Positions 6,397 through 7,052 of a DNA stretch of 7,052 bases are shown here, in pieces. This DNA is from a bacterium (GTDB lineage: Bacteria > JAMCPX01). A program made the position numbers and the translations under genes. Location of the stretch: assembly GCA_021800575.1 (NCBI GenBank), contig JAJYYW010000058.1:1-7052 (forward strand), in the 5' to 3' direction. The notes beneath the pieces were generated by a model. The model had not been told where the DNA came from and did not search any database. It saw only the letters and a list, made by a program, of their open reading frames with translations. Each line of letters begins with the position of its first letter. Position 1 is the first letter of the stretch.

Positions 6397-6456
6397 TATG
6401 CATATCTATGAACACAGGCAAGCTTACAAAACATGCCGGACCAAAGGAGATAGAGG

Positions 6457-6840
6457 ATGAAAGTCATGATTGTCGATGACGAGATATATTTTGCAACAAA
6501 CACAGCGGATCTGCTGAGGGCTGACAACCCGGACCTTGATGTTATGGCTGTCTACAACCCTGTTGAGGCCTTAAAACAGCTCGAACAAGCGACCTATGAT
6601 ATCATCGTGACGGATGTTCGTATGCCCAAGATGAGCGGCATAGAATTTATCCAGACAATCAAACAGCAATGGCCGCAAACGGCTGTGATCGTCATGACAG
6701 CCTATGGAGCACAGCAGACCATGGAAAAGGCCTTCCAGATAGGCACCTTGTTTTACATCGAAAAGCCATTCAGGATAGAAAAACTTGAAGCCCTTCTTGC
6801 AATCGCCGGTAAATCAGGAGAGAAAAAAACAAAACATTAA
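6457..6840 (+). CDS. Stand-alone receiver-domain response regulator (CheY-like)
   Basis: A 127-residue protein made of a single phosphoacceptor receiver domain with no DNA-binding or enzymatic output domain. Key residues are all present: the acidic pair D7-D8 in MIVDDE for Mg2+ binding, phosphoacceptor D53 in IIVTDVRMPKMSG, T81 in VIVMTAYG, Y100 at the aromatic switch position, and K103 in IEKPF. It therefore should be phosphorylated by a histidine kinase, which is not in the window, and signal by protein-protein contact or act in a phosphorelay. The DVRMPKMSG signature is typical of NtrC/AtoC-type receivers rather than chemotaxis CheY, so calling it cheY would be unsafe. The Lys-rich tail (119-127) follows the last helix. 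The start is supported by AAAGGAGA seven bases upstream. Expression is probably sigma-54 dependent. It converges on the Rrf2-type gene with a 17-bp gap. Confidence 0.93.
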   Translation: MKVMIVDDEIYFATNTADLLRADNPDLDVMAVYNPVEALKQLEQATYDIIVTDVRMPKMSGIEFIQTIKQQWPQTAVIVMTAYGAQQTMEKAFQIGTLFYIEKPFRIEKLEALLAIAGKSGEKKTKH

Positions 6841-6857
6841 GGTGCGGGTAGGACCTC
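6839..6857 (-). terminator. Weak candidate terminator of the Rrf2-type gene
   Basis: Read on the - strand, GAGGT and ACCTT (one G-U pair) can form a 5-bp stem with a 9-base loop just after the stop codon, followed by a T-rich stretch (TAATGTTTTGTTTTTTT) inside the end of the receiver gene. The stem is short, so support is modest; in the + direction no U-tract follows. Confidence 0.25.
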
Positions 6858-7052
6858 TTATGCCTGCTTTTGAACTTCCTTGTCTGGTTTATACATACCG
6901 GGAAGTGCTTCGTGTCGATCGATGATGGATTTCAGGGTTATTCCGGATAGTGCCTTTTCGATCTCCTGCTTGAGATTAAACCAGAAGTCTTTTGTAAAAC
7001 AGCTCGAGGTAAGAGGACAAATGGAGATATTGACAAAACACTCGAGCGGCAT
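6858..7052 (-). CDS. Rrf2-family transcriptional regulator, C-terminal part (5' end outside window)
   Basis: The 64 visible residues match the C-terminal half of Rrf2-type winged-helix regulators (IscR, NsrR, RsrR group), which usually have 130-165 residues with the DNA-binding domain at the N-terminus; that part lies beyond the window edge. Recognisable is the pattern LEC-X6-CPLTSSC followed by a long dimerisation helix (FWFNLKQEIEKAL) and the closing SGITLKSII. Cys5, Cys12 and Cys18 (C-X6-C-X5-C) correspond to the cluster-ligating region, which in IscR is C-X5-C-X5-C, so this regulator may sense Fe-S status, redox or NO. The ATG falls exactly on the window edge and is probably an internal Met codon, because a protein starting there would lack its DNA-binding domain. 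It converges on the receiver gene. Target genes cannot be inferred. Confidence 0.8.
   Translation of the reverse strand: MPLECFVNISICPLTSSCFTKDFWFNLKQEIEKALSGITLKSIIDRHEALPGMYKPDKEVQKQA

Noticed and set aside
6387..6418. CCTGTG/CACAGG inverted repeat before the receiver gene
   Set aside because: A 6-bp stem with a 19-base loop that overlaps the sigma-54 -12 region; weaker explanation than the promoter match.

Overview
The window reads as ordinary chromosome of a free-living, probably anaerobic bacterium with moderate GC. The tryptophan genes, the DUF2400/TIGR02757 protein, HemW, a likely sigma-54 promoter and an Rrf2-type regulator would fit Desulfobacterota (former Deltaproteobacteria) or a neighbouring phylum. 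That placement is inference; nothing in the window fixes the taxon. I see no mobile element, CRISPR array, prophage or other obviously novel system.

Positions 2-3720 (+ strand) hold the distal part of a tryptophan operon in the order trpD (5' end cut by the window edge), trpC, a TrpB2-type tryptophan synthase beta chain, and trpF. trpD and trpC overlap by ATGA, and trpC and trpB2 are 1 bp apart, so they are almost certainly translated together. trpF follows after 68 bp that contain a perfect 10-bp hairpin. Together these enzymes carry anthranilate and PRPP through PRA, CdRP and InGP towards tryptophan. No trpA lies in the window, although the last step normally needs the alpha subunit. The presence of the TrpB2 variant rather than the usual TrpB1 makes this the most interesting metabolic point.

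Positions 3717-4158 hold a separate, more AT-rich unit: a good sigma-70-like promoter overlapping the trpF stop codon, a 98-residue helical/coiled-coil protein of unknown function that may be read from a leaderless mRNA, and a tRNA-Ala(GGC) without an encoded CCA tail.

Positions 4204-6268 hold a divergent pair: a DUF2400 (TIGR02757) protein on the - strand and hemW, a radical-SAM heme chaperone, on the + strand. Only 34 bp separate their start codons, and predicted -10 boxes for both directions overlap there. The DUF2400 protein carries an LDTH motif and a C-terminal four-cysteine loop reminiscent of the endonuclease III superfamily.

Positions 6269-7052 hold a 188-bp regulatory gap with a near-consensus sigma-54 (-24/-12) promoter and an upstream dyad, then a stand-alone CheY-like receiver protein. 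Facing it is the C-terminal end of an Rrf2-family regulator with a cysteine cluster, cut off by the 3' window edge.
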